Shown here: positions 36,137-44,723 of the stretch, piece after piece | How positions within the stretch are numbered: position 1 is the first letter of the stretch | Layout: each line of letters starts with the position of its first letter | DNA from: an uncultured Bacteroides sp. | GTDB taxonomy: Bacteria > Bacteroidota > Bacteroidia > Bacteroidales > Bacteroidaceae | Assembly (NCBI RefSeq): GCF_963666545.1 | Contig: NZ_OY762899.1 | Location: 1,054,001 to 1,118,000, forward strand | Direction: 5' to 3' | Length of the DNA stretch: 64,000 nt | The notes under the pieces: model-generated | Told to the model about the DNA's origin: nothing | Seen by the model: the letters and a program-made list of their open reading frames with translations, nothing else | The model's database searches: none | Made by a program: the position numbers and the translations under genes

Positions 36137-37168
36137 ATGATAAGCATCAAAAGAGAAGGAATTATACTTAGAAACACGACTTTAAACTTTGAGAATGAAG
36201 GGGTAATGAATCCCGCAGTGATAGCCGAAGGAGGCTACGTACACATGTTTTATAGGGCTGTAAGAGAAGGGAATCACTCGACTATTGGCTATTGCCGCCT
36301 GGAAGGGCCGCTGAAAATAGTTGAACGAGATGAAAAACCTCTCCTATATCCGGATTTTGATTATGAGAGTCAGGGAGTGGAAGATCCTCGAATTGTGAAA
36401 ATTGATGATCTATACTACATGACCTATACGGCCTACGACGGTACAAATGCAGCAGGTGCATTGGCCGTGTCTAAAGATTTAAAACATTTCGACAAGAAAG
36501 GTATCATAACCCCTCTGTTCACTTATGATCAATTTACGGCATTAATCACGGGAGATGGCCCTCATACGGAAAAATATTTCCGCACGTATAATAAGAGTGA
36601 ATCAAAAACAAACGATGGGAAACCAAACTATCTAACAGATAAAAATGTTGTCTTTTTCCCTCGTAAAATAGATGGGAAGTTTTATTTTATGCACCGCATA
36701 AAACCTGATATACAATTAGTGGCAGTTAATGAATTAGAAGATCTCACCGATGAATTTTGGAAAGATTATTTCCTTGATTTCACCTCTCACATCTTTTTTG
36801 AAGCAAAATACGATCACGAATCGAGCTATATAGGTGCTGGTTGTCCTCCGATAGAAACATCTGAAGGATGGTTAATGATTTATCATAGCGTGCACGACAC
36901 TCCCTCCGGATATATGTATACGGCAAGTGCTGCATTATTAGATATTCACAACCCGGCCATTGAGATAGCCCGGTTGCCCTATCCATTGTTCAGCCCTGAG
37001 TCAGAATATGAATTAACGGGAGTGGTAAACAGAGTTTGTTTCCCCACGGGTACCGCCACCTTTGGAGATACTCTCTATATTTATTATGGCGCAGCAGATA
37101 AGTGCATAGCCTGCATGTCTGTTTCGCTTAAAGAGTTAGTAAACGAATTAATAGCCCATAAGAAATGA
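36137..37168 (+). CDS. GH130 family beta-mannoside phosphorylase/hydrolase
   Basis: 343-aa five-bladed beta-propeller enzyme of GH130 type: MNPAVIAEGGYVHMFYRAV at the N terminus, the family segment GVEDPRIVKIDDLYYMTYTAYDG with the catalytic Asp, then GAGCPPIETSEGWLMIYH. GH130 members phosphorolyse or hydrolyse beta-mannosides. No signal peptide, so it is cytoplasmic, and coupling to the downstream glycosyltransferase suggests turnover or remodelling of an internal mannoside. Exact substrate unknown. Overlaps the next gene by four bases (ATGA). Confidence 0.85.
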   Translation: MISIKREGIILRNTTLNFENEGVMNPAVIAEGGYVHMFYRAVREGNHSTIGYCRLEGPLKIVERDEKPLLYPDFDYESQGVEDPRIVKIDDLYYMTYTAYDGTNAAGALAVSKDLKHFDKKGIITPLFTYDQFTALITGDGPHTEKYFRTYNKSESKTNDGKPNYLTDKNVVFFPRKIDGKFYFMHRIKPDIQLVAVNELEDLTDEFWKDYFLDFTSHIFFEAKYDHESSYIGAGCPPIETSEGWLMIYHSVHDTPSGYMYTASAALLDIHNPAIEIARLPYPLFSPESEYELTGVVNRVCFPTGTATFGDTLYIYYGAADKCIACMSVSLKELVNELIAHKK

Positions 37169-39366
37169 AAGAAATAGTATGCATCTCAACTTATCCTCCA
37201 AGAGAATGTGGCATTGCCACATTCTCTCACGATTTGATTAGGGCTATTCAATATAAATTCGGAAACTCCTATTCCATTAGAGTTTGTGCGTTAGAATCAA
37301 CTTTAGAGAAACACACCTACCCCGATATTGTAAAATACATTTTGAATACTTCGGAAGCAGCAGCATATGTTGCCATGGCCGATAAGATAAACCAAGATGC
37401 AGAAATATCACTTGTGCTGATACAACATGAGTTCGGGCTATTTATTGAACAAAAAGAGGAATTCGTGCAATTCGTAAAGTCGGTATCCAAACCGGTTATT
37501 ATTGTCTTTCATACAGTTCTTTCTAAGCCCAAACATTTATTAAAAGACTATATCGGGCAACTCACCGATGCTTGTTCTGCCATTATTGTGATGACACAAA
37601 CTTCCTCACTCATACTAAAGGAAGAATATCATGTCGACGGAGATAAAATAGAGGTAATACCTCATGGCACACACTTGGTATCGCATAGAGACAAAAGAAG
37701 CTTAAAAGAAAAATACGACGTTGCAGGACGAATTGTTCTTTCTACTTTCGGATTGCTCAGCCCCGGAAAAAGTATAGAAACAACGCTCGAAGCCTTGCCG
37801 GAGATAGTGAAAAAGAACCCCTCCGTACTCTTCTTAATTATAGGAAAGACGCATCCCACCATCATTAAAACGGAAGGTGAGATCTATCGCGAAAAGCTGA
37901 AAGCAAAAGTGTTAAAGCTAGGATTGAGTGAGTCGGTAAGATTTGTCAACTCCTACTTAGAAACAACTGTCTTACTTGAATATTTGCAACTCACTGATAT
38001 TTATTTATTTACATCATGTGATCCGAACCAGGCAGTTAGCGGAACCTTTGTGTACGCATTAAGTTGTGGATGTCCCATCATAGCAACTCCGATACCACAT
38101 GCCTTAGAGCTGCTAAAAGATGAATCGGGCATACTTTTCGATTTTAAAGATGCTGCTCAACTAGCAAAAGCAACAAACAAATTACTCTTGAACGATCGCT
38201 TAAGAGGTGAAATGAGAATTACAGGATTGCAAAAGACAGCAGCTACCGCATGGGAAAATTCAGCCATTGCACACGCACGGCTGTTCAACAAAACATTGGA
38301 GCACCCGGAACCACTAATCTATTCCTTGCCACCCATCAATGCAAAACATATCAAAAATATGAGCCGCAACTTTGCTATGGTTCAATTTGCAGAAGGAAAC
38401 CGACCTGACCTCTCAACGGGATATACCTTGGATGACAATGCCCGGGCACTGATGGCTCTGTGCCAATTTTATGCAGAAACAAAAGACGAGTCTTGCGAAA
38501 AGTATATCAAAAGATATCTGAATTTCATGACTTATTGCTTGCAACCCGATGGCTCTTTACTGAACTATGTGGACAAAGACTTGGTGTTTACTCCTCAAAA
38601 TCAGGAAGTAGGATTAGAAGACAGCAATGGCAGGGCCATCTGCGCATTGGGCTATTTCCTTTCTCTAGGAGATAACTTCCCTGATGCGTGGGTAATGGAA
38701 GCGACTCAAACCCTCAAACAAACGTTTGTTATTATCCCTTCTCTACAATCTCCCCGAAGCATGGCTTTTGTGATAAAAGGGCTATGCAATTATTACAGCA
38801 AAGATCCATCAACTGAAGTTTTATCGCTCATCCGTTTATTGGCCGATAAACTCGTCGGCCTTTACAGCCTCAGCGCAGACGGAGACTGGCGATGGTTCGA
38901 GGCTTATCTCACCTACGACAATAGCGTGCTGCCTGAGAGTTTATTGTATGCTTATCTGGCTACGGGAAATAACCGCTACAAAGAGATAGCAAAAGAATCG
39001 TTCGACTTCTTATTAAGTAAAACCTTTGCGGAACATCAAATTAAAGTGGTTTCCAACCAAGGGTGGCTTCTGAAAGAGAAAAAAGAACGAAGATTTGGCG
39101 AACAACCCATTGATGTGGCAGGTACTGTCATCGCCCTTTCTACCTTCTATGATGTATTCAAAGTGGAAGAATATCTCACAAAACAAAAAGATGCCTTTAA
39201 CTGGTTTCTGGGAAACAACCATTTACATCAAATCGTCTATAACCCGGCTACCGGAGGGTGTTATGATGGATTAGAAGAACACAACATCAACCTGAATCAG
39301 GGTGCTGAATCGTCAGTATGTTATCTGATGGCAAGACTTTGCATGGCTACTCGAGAGCCGCTTTAA
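37165..39366 (+). CDS. GT4 glycosyltransferase with C-terminal alpha/alpha-toroid domain
   Basis: 733 aa. Residues 1-380 are a GT-B fold GT4 transferase: STYPPRECGIATFSHDL at the N terminus, VIPHGTHLV, FGLLSPGKSIETTLEAL, and a nucleotide-sugar site near SGTFVYALSCGCPIIATPIP. Residues 390-733 form a helical domain reminiscent of six-hairpin glycosidases or trehalase-like toroids (TGYTLDDNARALMALC, DSNGRAICALGYFLSL, GDWRWFEAYLTYDNSVLPE, GCYDGLEEHNINLNQGAESS). Not a canonical GT length. No signal peptide. Sugar and acceptor are unknown. Ends 12 bp from the convergent deaminase gene. Confidence 0.82.
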   Translation: MKEIVCISTYPPRECGIATFSHDLIRAIQYKFGNSYSIRVCALESTLEKHTYPDIVKYILNTSEAAAYVAMADKINQDAEISLVLIQHEFGLFIEQKEEFVQFVKSVSKPVIIVFHTVLSKPKHLLKDYIGQLTDACSAIIVMTQTSSLILKEEYHVDGDKIEVIPHGTHLVSHRDKRSLKEKYDVAGRIVLSTFGLLSPGKSIETTLEALPEIVKKNPSVLFLIIGKTHPTIIKTEGEIYREKLKAKVLKLGLSESVRFVNSYLETTVLLEYLQLTDIYLFTSCDPNQAVSGTFVYALSCGCPIIATPIPHALELLKDESGILFDFKDAAQLAKATNKLLLNDRLRGEMRITGLQKTAATAWENSAIAHARLFNKTLEHPEPLIYSLPPINAKHIKNMSRNFAMVQFAEGNRPDLSTGYTLDDNARALMALCQFYAETKDESCEKYIKRYLNFMTYCLQPDGSLLNYVDKDLVFTPQNQEVGLEDSNGRAICALGYFLSLGDNFPDAWVMEATQTLKQTFVIIPSLQSPRSMAFVIKGLCNYYSKDPSTEVLSLIRLLADKLVGLYSLSADGDWRWFEAYLTYDNSVLPESLLYAYLATGNNRYKEIAKESFDFLLSKTFAEHQIKVVSNQGWLLKEKKERRFGEQPIDVAGTVIALSTFYDVFKVEEYLTKQKDAFNWFLGNNHLHQIVYNPATGGCYDGLEEHNINLNQGAESSVCYLMARLCMATREPL

Positions 39367-39378
39367 TATCCATTACTT

Positions 39379-40887
39379 TTAACCATCCCATTGCTTCATG
39401 ATGGCGATATTATCCACCCACCGGGCTTCAAACCGGTGGAACTCCACTTCCAATTTATTGAGAAGTTTTTTTTTCATTTCATCCGAAGCGAAACTATACG
39501 TAATGCTATTTCTCACTAGTTTCTTGATTTCATAATAGCTGAGCCCATAACGTAAAGTCAGCAAGGTATATTGTTCGAAAAGACTTGTACGCAAAACACC
39601 GGCATCATCCGTTGCTATAACCAAAGGAACACCTGCCTTAAAGTAAATAGGAAATGGATGATTGTTTTCTCGCAAACCTAAAACAGCCTCATTACTACTC
39701 AAGTGTATTTCAACCGGAATGTTTCGTAACCTCAAATCGTTAATCAACGATACGCTCTCTTTTTCAAAAACGATATCAGTTCCATGTCCTATCCTGTCGG
39801 CCTTAGCAATATAAACGGCATCACGAATATGAGATCCCAGCTCCTCGGGCTTCACCAAGCCCATCGTTAGTTCTCCTGCATGGATAGAAAGCTTCACCGG
39901 CTTTAGTGCTTTTTTTTTTAAGAATCCGAACATTTCCATGTGCTCGCGATAATATTTCATGGATAAATCACCATCTTCAGGAGAGATGATGTTAACTCCC
40001 ACAAAGCGAGTATTCGATTCATCCGCACAAGCTTTGAACGAAAGGTAAAGCTGAGCAAAAACTCGCAATGGATCAGCATTTCTCACAGCATACGTCTGAT
40101 ATAAACAAACCGGAGCATTAGGAACATCCGCTAGGTTACTATTCACATCAATGCTATCCATCAAATGAACATAATCCTTTACCATCTTAGCCATTTCCTT
40201 ACTTTTCTCCCATCGATTGTAAATAAGCTCTAGGGAATGAGTCAACGAGGTTTTCTTTCCTACTATACTTTTTTCTAAAGCCTTGTTATCCTTTTCGTAC
40301 GTTCCTTCCCCAAAAAAGCGATCAATCTCATCCACCCCAATACGAGGAGACATGGCCATAATCTCTAAATATTGCACGTTCTCAACAGCTGCCCTATACT
40401 TGAGTTCTTGTAACAATTCCACCAAGTGTCCACCTGCCGCCGCTAAAAATAAATCGAAGGCGTTAAAAAAATCACTTCCCGCCTTCAAAACAGAATGGAA
40501 GGCCTTGAATTTGCTAATAGACCAAAGATCCAGTAACCTCCTCCGCAGATTATTTAAATTACTCATTGAGGAATTTAGTTGCACAGGAGACGCTACGCCC
40601 GCTTTTTGGGCAGCAACCTGTGTCGGATAAAGCTTTCCTGTATCCATATCTAACCAAAGTTGATCTTCTACCGCCAGCTTAAAATAGGTTTCAGCATAGG
40701 CAGAACCGGTGAGATGATTGTGAATGTCCCCACCTTTGGGCATATACATAAAGAATTGATTCAGCAAAGATTCGTTGTTTTTTATCCCACTAAAATAATC
40801 ACAAACAATTACCGAATCAGGCTTTGCAAAAGCAAAAACAGAGGGCATAAAAAGCACCCATAAAAGAAAGATGATTATTCGTTTCAT
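39379..40887 (-). CDS. Exported adenosine deaminase family protein
   Basis: 502 aa from ATG 40887, which starts a clear signal peptide (MKRIIIFLLWVLFMPSVFAFA); longer frames to 40902 or 40971 do not. Zinc-site His pair in GGDIHNHLTG (residues 56 and 58), KLSIHAGEL with the next His, RIGHGTD, and IATDDAGVL with the catalytic Asp. The layout matches secreted ADA/ADGF-type deaminases. Converts adenosine or deoxyadenosine to inosine outside the cytoplasm. Placed next to phosphatase-SusCD loci, consistent with nucleotide salvage, though transcribed separately. Confidence 0.88.
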   Translation of the reverse strand: MKRIIIFLLWVLFMPSVFAFAKPDSVIVCDYFSGIKNNESLLNQFFMYMPKGGDIHNHLTGSAYAETYFKLAVEDQLWLDMDTGKLYPTQVAAQKAGVASPVQLNSSMSNLNNLRRRLLDLWSISKFKAFHSVLKAGSDFFNAFDLFLAAAGGHLVELLQELKYRAAVENVQYLEIMAMSPRIGVDEIDRFFGEGTYEKDNKALEKSIVGKKTSLTHSLELIYNRWEKSKEMAKMVKDYVHLMDSIDVNSNLADVPNAPVCLYQTYAVRNADPLRVFAQLYLSFKACADESNTRFVGVNIISPEDGDLSMKYYREHMEMFGFLKKKALKPVKLSIHAGELTMGLVKPEELGSHIRDAVYIAKADRIGHGTDIVFEKESVSLINDLRLRNIPVEIHLSSNEAVLGLRENNHPFPIYFKAGVPLVIATDDAGVLRTSLFEQYTLLTLRYGLSYYEIKKLVRNSITYSFASDEMKKKLLNKLEVEFHRFEARWVDNIAIMKQWDG

Positions 40888-41080
40888 TATAAATTCAGTC
40901 ATGGTATTGTCACAAAGAATGGTATAATAAGCAAGATTCTTCCAAAAATAGACAAAAATACATCTTACCATAACATGAACGATTGTTTTTCTACATAACT
41001 ATTTTTTATTTTAATGATTTTGCAGCAGCAGAATGTAAAAATTTAAAGCATGCCTTTACAAGCCTTCTGAGAGGGGTTTG

Positions 41081-41142
41081 TTGAATGTCCGCGATCAGCG
41101 TGTTGAAAGCGGGCATTCAACACGCTGATCGCGGACGTTCAA
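41081..41142. repeat. Modular intergenic palindrome
   Basis: 27-bp arms with one mismatch (41081-41107 and 41116-41142) and an 8-nt loop; the inner 21 bp are perfect. Built from words GTCCGCG and GCGTGTTGAA with a 4-bp spacer, and a further TTCAACACGC follows at 41139-41148. Its grammar parallels the element at 1512-1595. It lies in the 450-bp gap 40888-41337, otherwise holding only the hairpin at 41212. Confidence 0.75.
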
Positions 41143-41211
41143 CACGCCGAAGTTACATCTTCTATAAAATCAAACCAATTTGTAAAGATCGTTATCTAAC
41201 AGATACAAATA

Positions 41212-41258
41212 CCCTCCTATCTATTCAAACTTACTAGCCTGTTTGAATAGAAGGAGGG
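41212..41258 (-). terminator. Hairpin downstream of the GDPD/alkaline phosphatase gene
   Basis: CCCTCC with CTATTCAAAC (41212-41230) pairs with GTTTGAATAG and GGAGGG (41241-41258), with small internal bulges. It lies 80 bp after the phosphatase stop on the minus strand, followed by TATTTGTATCTG. Probable end of the fecR-susC-susD-phosphatase operon. Confidence 0.65.
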
Positions 41259-41337
41259 CATGCACCTGACTAAACTGTGTGAAAAAGAAACAGCACTCAA
41301 AAAAGTGATAGTCAGGCCATGGCAAATTATGACAGAG

Positions 41338-43173
41338 CTATTTCATCAACTCTGTTATTTTTTGGATGAGCGAACTGTGCAGTGCGTATCCTCTAAAATG
41401 AGATGCACCGGGGCCATAGGCTAAAAGAAGGATAGGAATCCCTGTATGGTCATTTGTAGAAAAATTACCTAATACGGAACCTTTCTCATAATTACCATCA
41501 ATGATACTAAGTCCGCCCGTTTCGTGGTCAGAAAGCACTAGTACCAATGTTTCCTTATCTTTATCGGCAAACTCTAGTGCTTTGCCTACAGTGCGGTCGA
41601 ACGAAAGATACTCATCTACCACCGTATGCATATCGTTGGCGTGTCCACCTTTATCTATCTTGGCACCTTCAATCATTACAAAGAAACCTTTTTTTCCGGT
41701 AGATAAAAATTGCATCGCACCATCAAACGACTCCTCTATCAGACGTTTGTTGTGCTTATAATCATCCCCTTGCAAACAGATTGCCCTATCTCCCGCTTTC
41801 AGATCATTCAACTGGCCTGCATCCGTAAGTATTTTATAGCCCACATTGCGAAGCTTATGTACCAATGCGCTGTCATTCTTCAGAATGGCTGCATCGGGAG
41901 CAGCAACCACCAGACTGGCAGGAGTGGTAAGCAAATCTGCTGTGATCTCTTCGGACATATCCCTTTCCGGCTGATGAGCATAATAAGCTGATGGAGTAGC
42001 ACCGGCAATATTATCATTACTCATGATGCCCGTCATTTTCCCTTTAGCAGAAAGAGTTTCAGTGATATTTTTGATTGTCTTTCCCTCTCCATCAGTCCCT
42101 ATTCGTCGGTTGCGTGTTCTCACACCCGTAGCCAATGCAGTGCCTGCCCCGGCAGAGTCTGTGGTATAATCGTCCAGCGGATCATTGCGAAGCAAACCCA
42201 TGTTGCGCATCTGCAACACATTGAGCAAACCACCATTGGCCGTTGCGGCAGCCCACATTTCGGGCACACCTGCTCCTCCGTCAGAGATGAGTACAATGAC
42301 GTTCTTAGGAGACTTCATCGTTCCGTCAGTCGCATAAGTAGGCTGATATGGTTGATAGAACTTTCCATCAGACATATACGTATTCTTCTCGAACGTACGT
42401 AAGAAGAGAGACAGTTCATTCGGGCGATCCGTATTCAGATAGTCCACACCCATCTTGATAAACGTATTCCACGCCGTCTTGGTATCCGGACAACCCCAGA
42501 AACGCACTTGTTTGCCGTCGGCATGTATCTTGTCGATAACCTCCTTCACCTTATCATAATCCTCTTTCACCATTCTGCCCAATCCATTCCATTTGGTAAA
42601 CTGCATGAAAGGTAAACTGATCATTGCGATACGTTTGCTTTGTGAAGAGGTATATTTTACCAGACTGCCATCAAAGAACATCCATTGAGGATATTCTTCA
42701 AATTCCGAAGGAGCAGGTTGGTTGCCGGTAATCACAACACGCACGGCCAAAGGATTATTGACAACATCAAAACAGGTTGCATAGTCTTTCAACTCGTCAA
42801 TCAACATGCGCAGCGATTCCTTGTAACCCATTTTCAGATCAATAAGTAGTTGCAACGGTTTGCCATCAACGTAAGCCTTGCCTCCATTCATCTCCATCTG
42901 TTTTTTCAACGGATCAAGATAAAGAGCCTTCAACGTCCGCCTCTCATCAATGTCTTTTGCTTCATGTACCACACAAAGCTTGCCGTTCTTCACAAATACA
43001 TCAGCTTCTATTGAAGCACATCCTGCTCCGTAAGCCGTATAGAAAGGCACGTTTTGCAAATAATCATTGTGCGAGTGCATCAGCGGCTTTACACTCTGTC
43101 CGGCTTGTGCCCAAACAGACGTTGTAGTAAACAGTGCAACACACAGGACTGCTATTAATTTTAGTCTCATCAT
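41338..43173 (-). CDS. Exported GDPD-like/alkaline phosphatase fusion
   Basis: 611 aa with a signal peptide (to about VWAQA, residue 24). Residues 30-265 are a glycerophosphodiesterase/PI-PLC-like TIM barrel: HSHNDYLQN (His33/His35), IEADVFV (Glu56, Asp58) and VVHEA (His70). Residues 285-610 are an alkaline phosphatase: VIVLISDGGAGVPEMW, catalytic Ser in TTDSAGAGTALATG, GAKIDKGGHANDMH, VLSDHETGG. Together they could split a phosphodiester and then remove phosphate. It starts 7 bp after susD, last in the fecR-susC-susD operon. Confidence 0.9.
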   Translation of the reverse strand: MMRLKLIAVLCVALFTTTSVWAQAGQSVKPLMHSHNDYLQNVPFYTAYGAGCASIEADVFVKNGKLCVVHEAKDIDERRTLKALYLDPLKKQMEMNGGKAYVDGKPLQLLIDLKMGYKESLRMLIDELKDYATCFDVVNNPLAVRVVITGNQPAPSEFEEYPQWMFFDGSLVKYTSSQSKRIAMISLPFMQFTKWNGLGRMVKEDYDKVKEVIDKIHADGKQVRFWGCPDTKTAWNTFIKMGVDYLNTDRPNELSLFLRTFEKNTYMSDGKFYQPYQPTYATDGTMKSPKNVIVLISDGGAGVPEMWAAATANGGLLNVLQMRNMGLLRNDPLDDYTTDSAGAGTALATGVRTRNRRIGTDGEGKTIKNITETLSAKGKMTGIMSNDNIAGATPSAYYAHQPERDMSEEITADLLTTPASLVVAAPDAAILKNDSALVHKLRNVGYKILTDAGQLNDLKAGDRAICLQGDDYKHNKRLIEESFDGAMQFLSTGKKGFFVMIEGAKIDKGGHANDMHTVVDEYLSFDRTVGKALEFADKDKETLVLVLSDHETGGLSIIDGNYEKGSVLGNFSTNDHTGIPILLLAYGPGASHFRGYALHSSLIQKITELMK

Positions 43174-43180
43174 TGCTCTA

Positions 43181-44713
43181 TCAATTTAAAGTTTTCTTTG
43201 AAGGAGTGGACCATACTTGCGGTTGAAACCAAACCAAGTCTGACTCATTCACCATGCGTCCATACTTCTGAGTAGTCCATTCTATCAAGTTCGGATTATT
43301 CTGTTCATTGTCCGAATAGATGTAGCGTACAGGTATTTTGCTCGCAACACTTGGGGCTACATATAATTGCGGATACCCCGTACGACGCCAGTTGGCGAAT
43401 GCCTCAAAACCATTCAGGAAACTATCTATCCACGCTTGCGTACCGATTTGCATCAATGCCACAGATTTGGAAGCACTCAGCGAAGCAGCGTTTCCGGCAA
43501 GGAAAGCAGTCTTATCCGTTGCCGATATTTGCGACCATTTGCTCAGTGAAGCATCCAATGCTTTTTTATATTCAGCAGCAGCATCGCCTTGTATCATGTT
43601 GCGCACAATGGCTTCGGACTTGAGCAACAATAACTCGGCATAACTCATCACAAAAGCCCTACTTTCACTTCTGATGGCACTTCCTACTACAGAGTAGTCG
43701 TCTTTGTTGAGCAAAGCCTGCTCCGTAGTGCTCAAACCTACAGGCTGACCGCGATAAACAAGCGGACTGGCTTCAGAGAGTTTGTGTGCTGTAAATGAAT
43801 TCTTAGTAGGAGCCAGAAAGACCTTCAGACGAGGATCCTGTTTCGACTTTAGCGAATCGGCCAACGCCTCGCCAACCCTGAAGTTATCACCAAAGATCAC
43901 ACCTGAACCATCCGAGGGAAGATTCTTTGATTGAATGTACCAAGTGTAAAAATCCACTGTGTTATTGTACACCAATGTTGCTTGATCGGCCAAAGAGGTG
44001 AAAACAGGATAATCGCTTGAATTATTAAAGATGGTAGCCACCTGAGCAGCAACATCTTTCTTAGCCGACTCACGCATCAGTATGCGAAGTTTGAGTGAGT
44101 TGGCAAACTTACGCCATTTGGTCAAGTCTCCGTTATACAAGATGTCATTGCTCACCACGATTCCGGCAGCCATATTCTTAATCAGTACATTGGCTGTTTC
44201 GAGATCTTCCAACATCAATCCGTACACTTCATCTTGCGATTGAAAATGAGGAAATTCCAATCCGTTTTCATTCGCTCTTCCAACCTCTGCATAAGGTATA
44301 TCGCCATAAGCATCGGCCATAAGCGAAAGTACATACACCTTGCAGATGAGTCCCATTGCCTTGTAATGAGGTTGACTGCTCTTCTCAGCCAAACTAATTA
44401 TTTTATTAATATCTTTGACACTTCTCATAGGCCCATTCCATTCTTCTCGGAACGAAGCACCTGTGATGTTATAACGTCCAAAACCTTCATTGTTTCCACC
44501 CAGATAGTTGAGGTGTTGCACAAATTGACCTGCAGCGCCGCTCTCGCTTCCCGTCATTGAAGAGACAGCCGTACTAATTACTCCGGGTAATAACAGATTA
44601 GCCGGAACAGTAGACGGATTATTGGGATTCACATTCAGTTCTTCAAAGTCGCTGCATCCAACTATTGAAAAAGCAGCACCTACCAACAGTGGCAGTATAT
44701 ATTTCTTCATCAT
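43181..44713 (-). CDS. SusD/RagB-like outer-membrane lipoprotein (SusD-like_2 type)
   Basis: About 510 aa from ATG 44713. Lipobox near FSIVGCSDFEEL. N-terminal ELNVNPNNPSTVPANLLLPGVIS and GQFVQHLNYLGGN are typical of the SusD-like_2 subfamily, whose proteins cap the SusC barrel and bind substrate at the cell surface. C-terminal NEQNNPNLIEW and RTGYPQLYV fit as well. The longer frame upstream overlaps susC and is not needed. Ligand unknown; the phosphatase partner suggests a phosphorylated compound. Confidence 0.92.
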   Translation of the reverse strand: MMKKYILPLLVGAAFSIVGCSDFEELNVNPNNPSTVPANLLLPGVISTAVSSMTGSESGAAGQFVQHLNYLGGNNEGFGRYNITGASFREEWNGPMRSVKDINKIISLAEKSSQPHYKAMGLICKVYVLSLMADAYGDIPYAEVGRANENGLEFPHFQSQDEVYGLMLEDLETANVLIKNMAAGIVVSNDILYNGDLTKWRKFANSLKLRILMRESAKKDVAAQVATIFNNSSDYPVFTSLADQATLVYNNTVDFYTWYIQSKNLPSDGSGVIFGDNFRVGEALADSLKSKQDPRLKVFLAPTKNSFTAHKLSEASPLVYRGQPVGLSTTEQALLNKDDYSVVGSAIRSESRAFVMSYAELLLLKSEAIVRNMIQGDAAAEYKKALDASLSKWSQISATDKTAFLAGNAASLSASKSVALMQIGTQAWIDSFLNGFEAFANWRRTGYPQLYVAPSVASKIPVRYIYSDNEQNNPNLIEWTTQKYGRMVNESDLVWFQPQVWSTPSKKTLN

Positions 44714-44723
44714 GCTAGTATGT

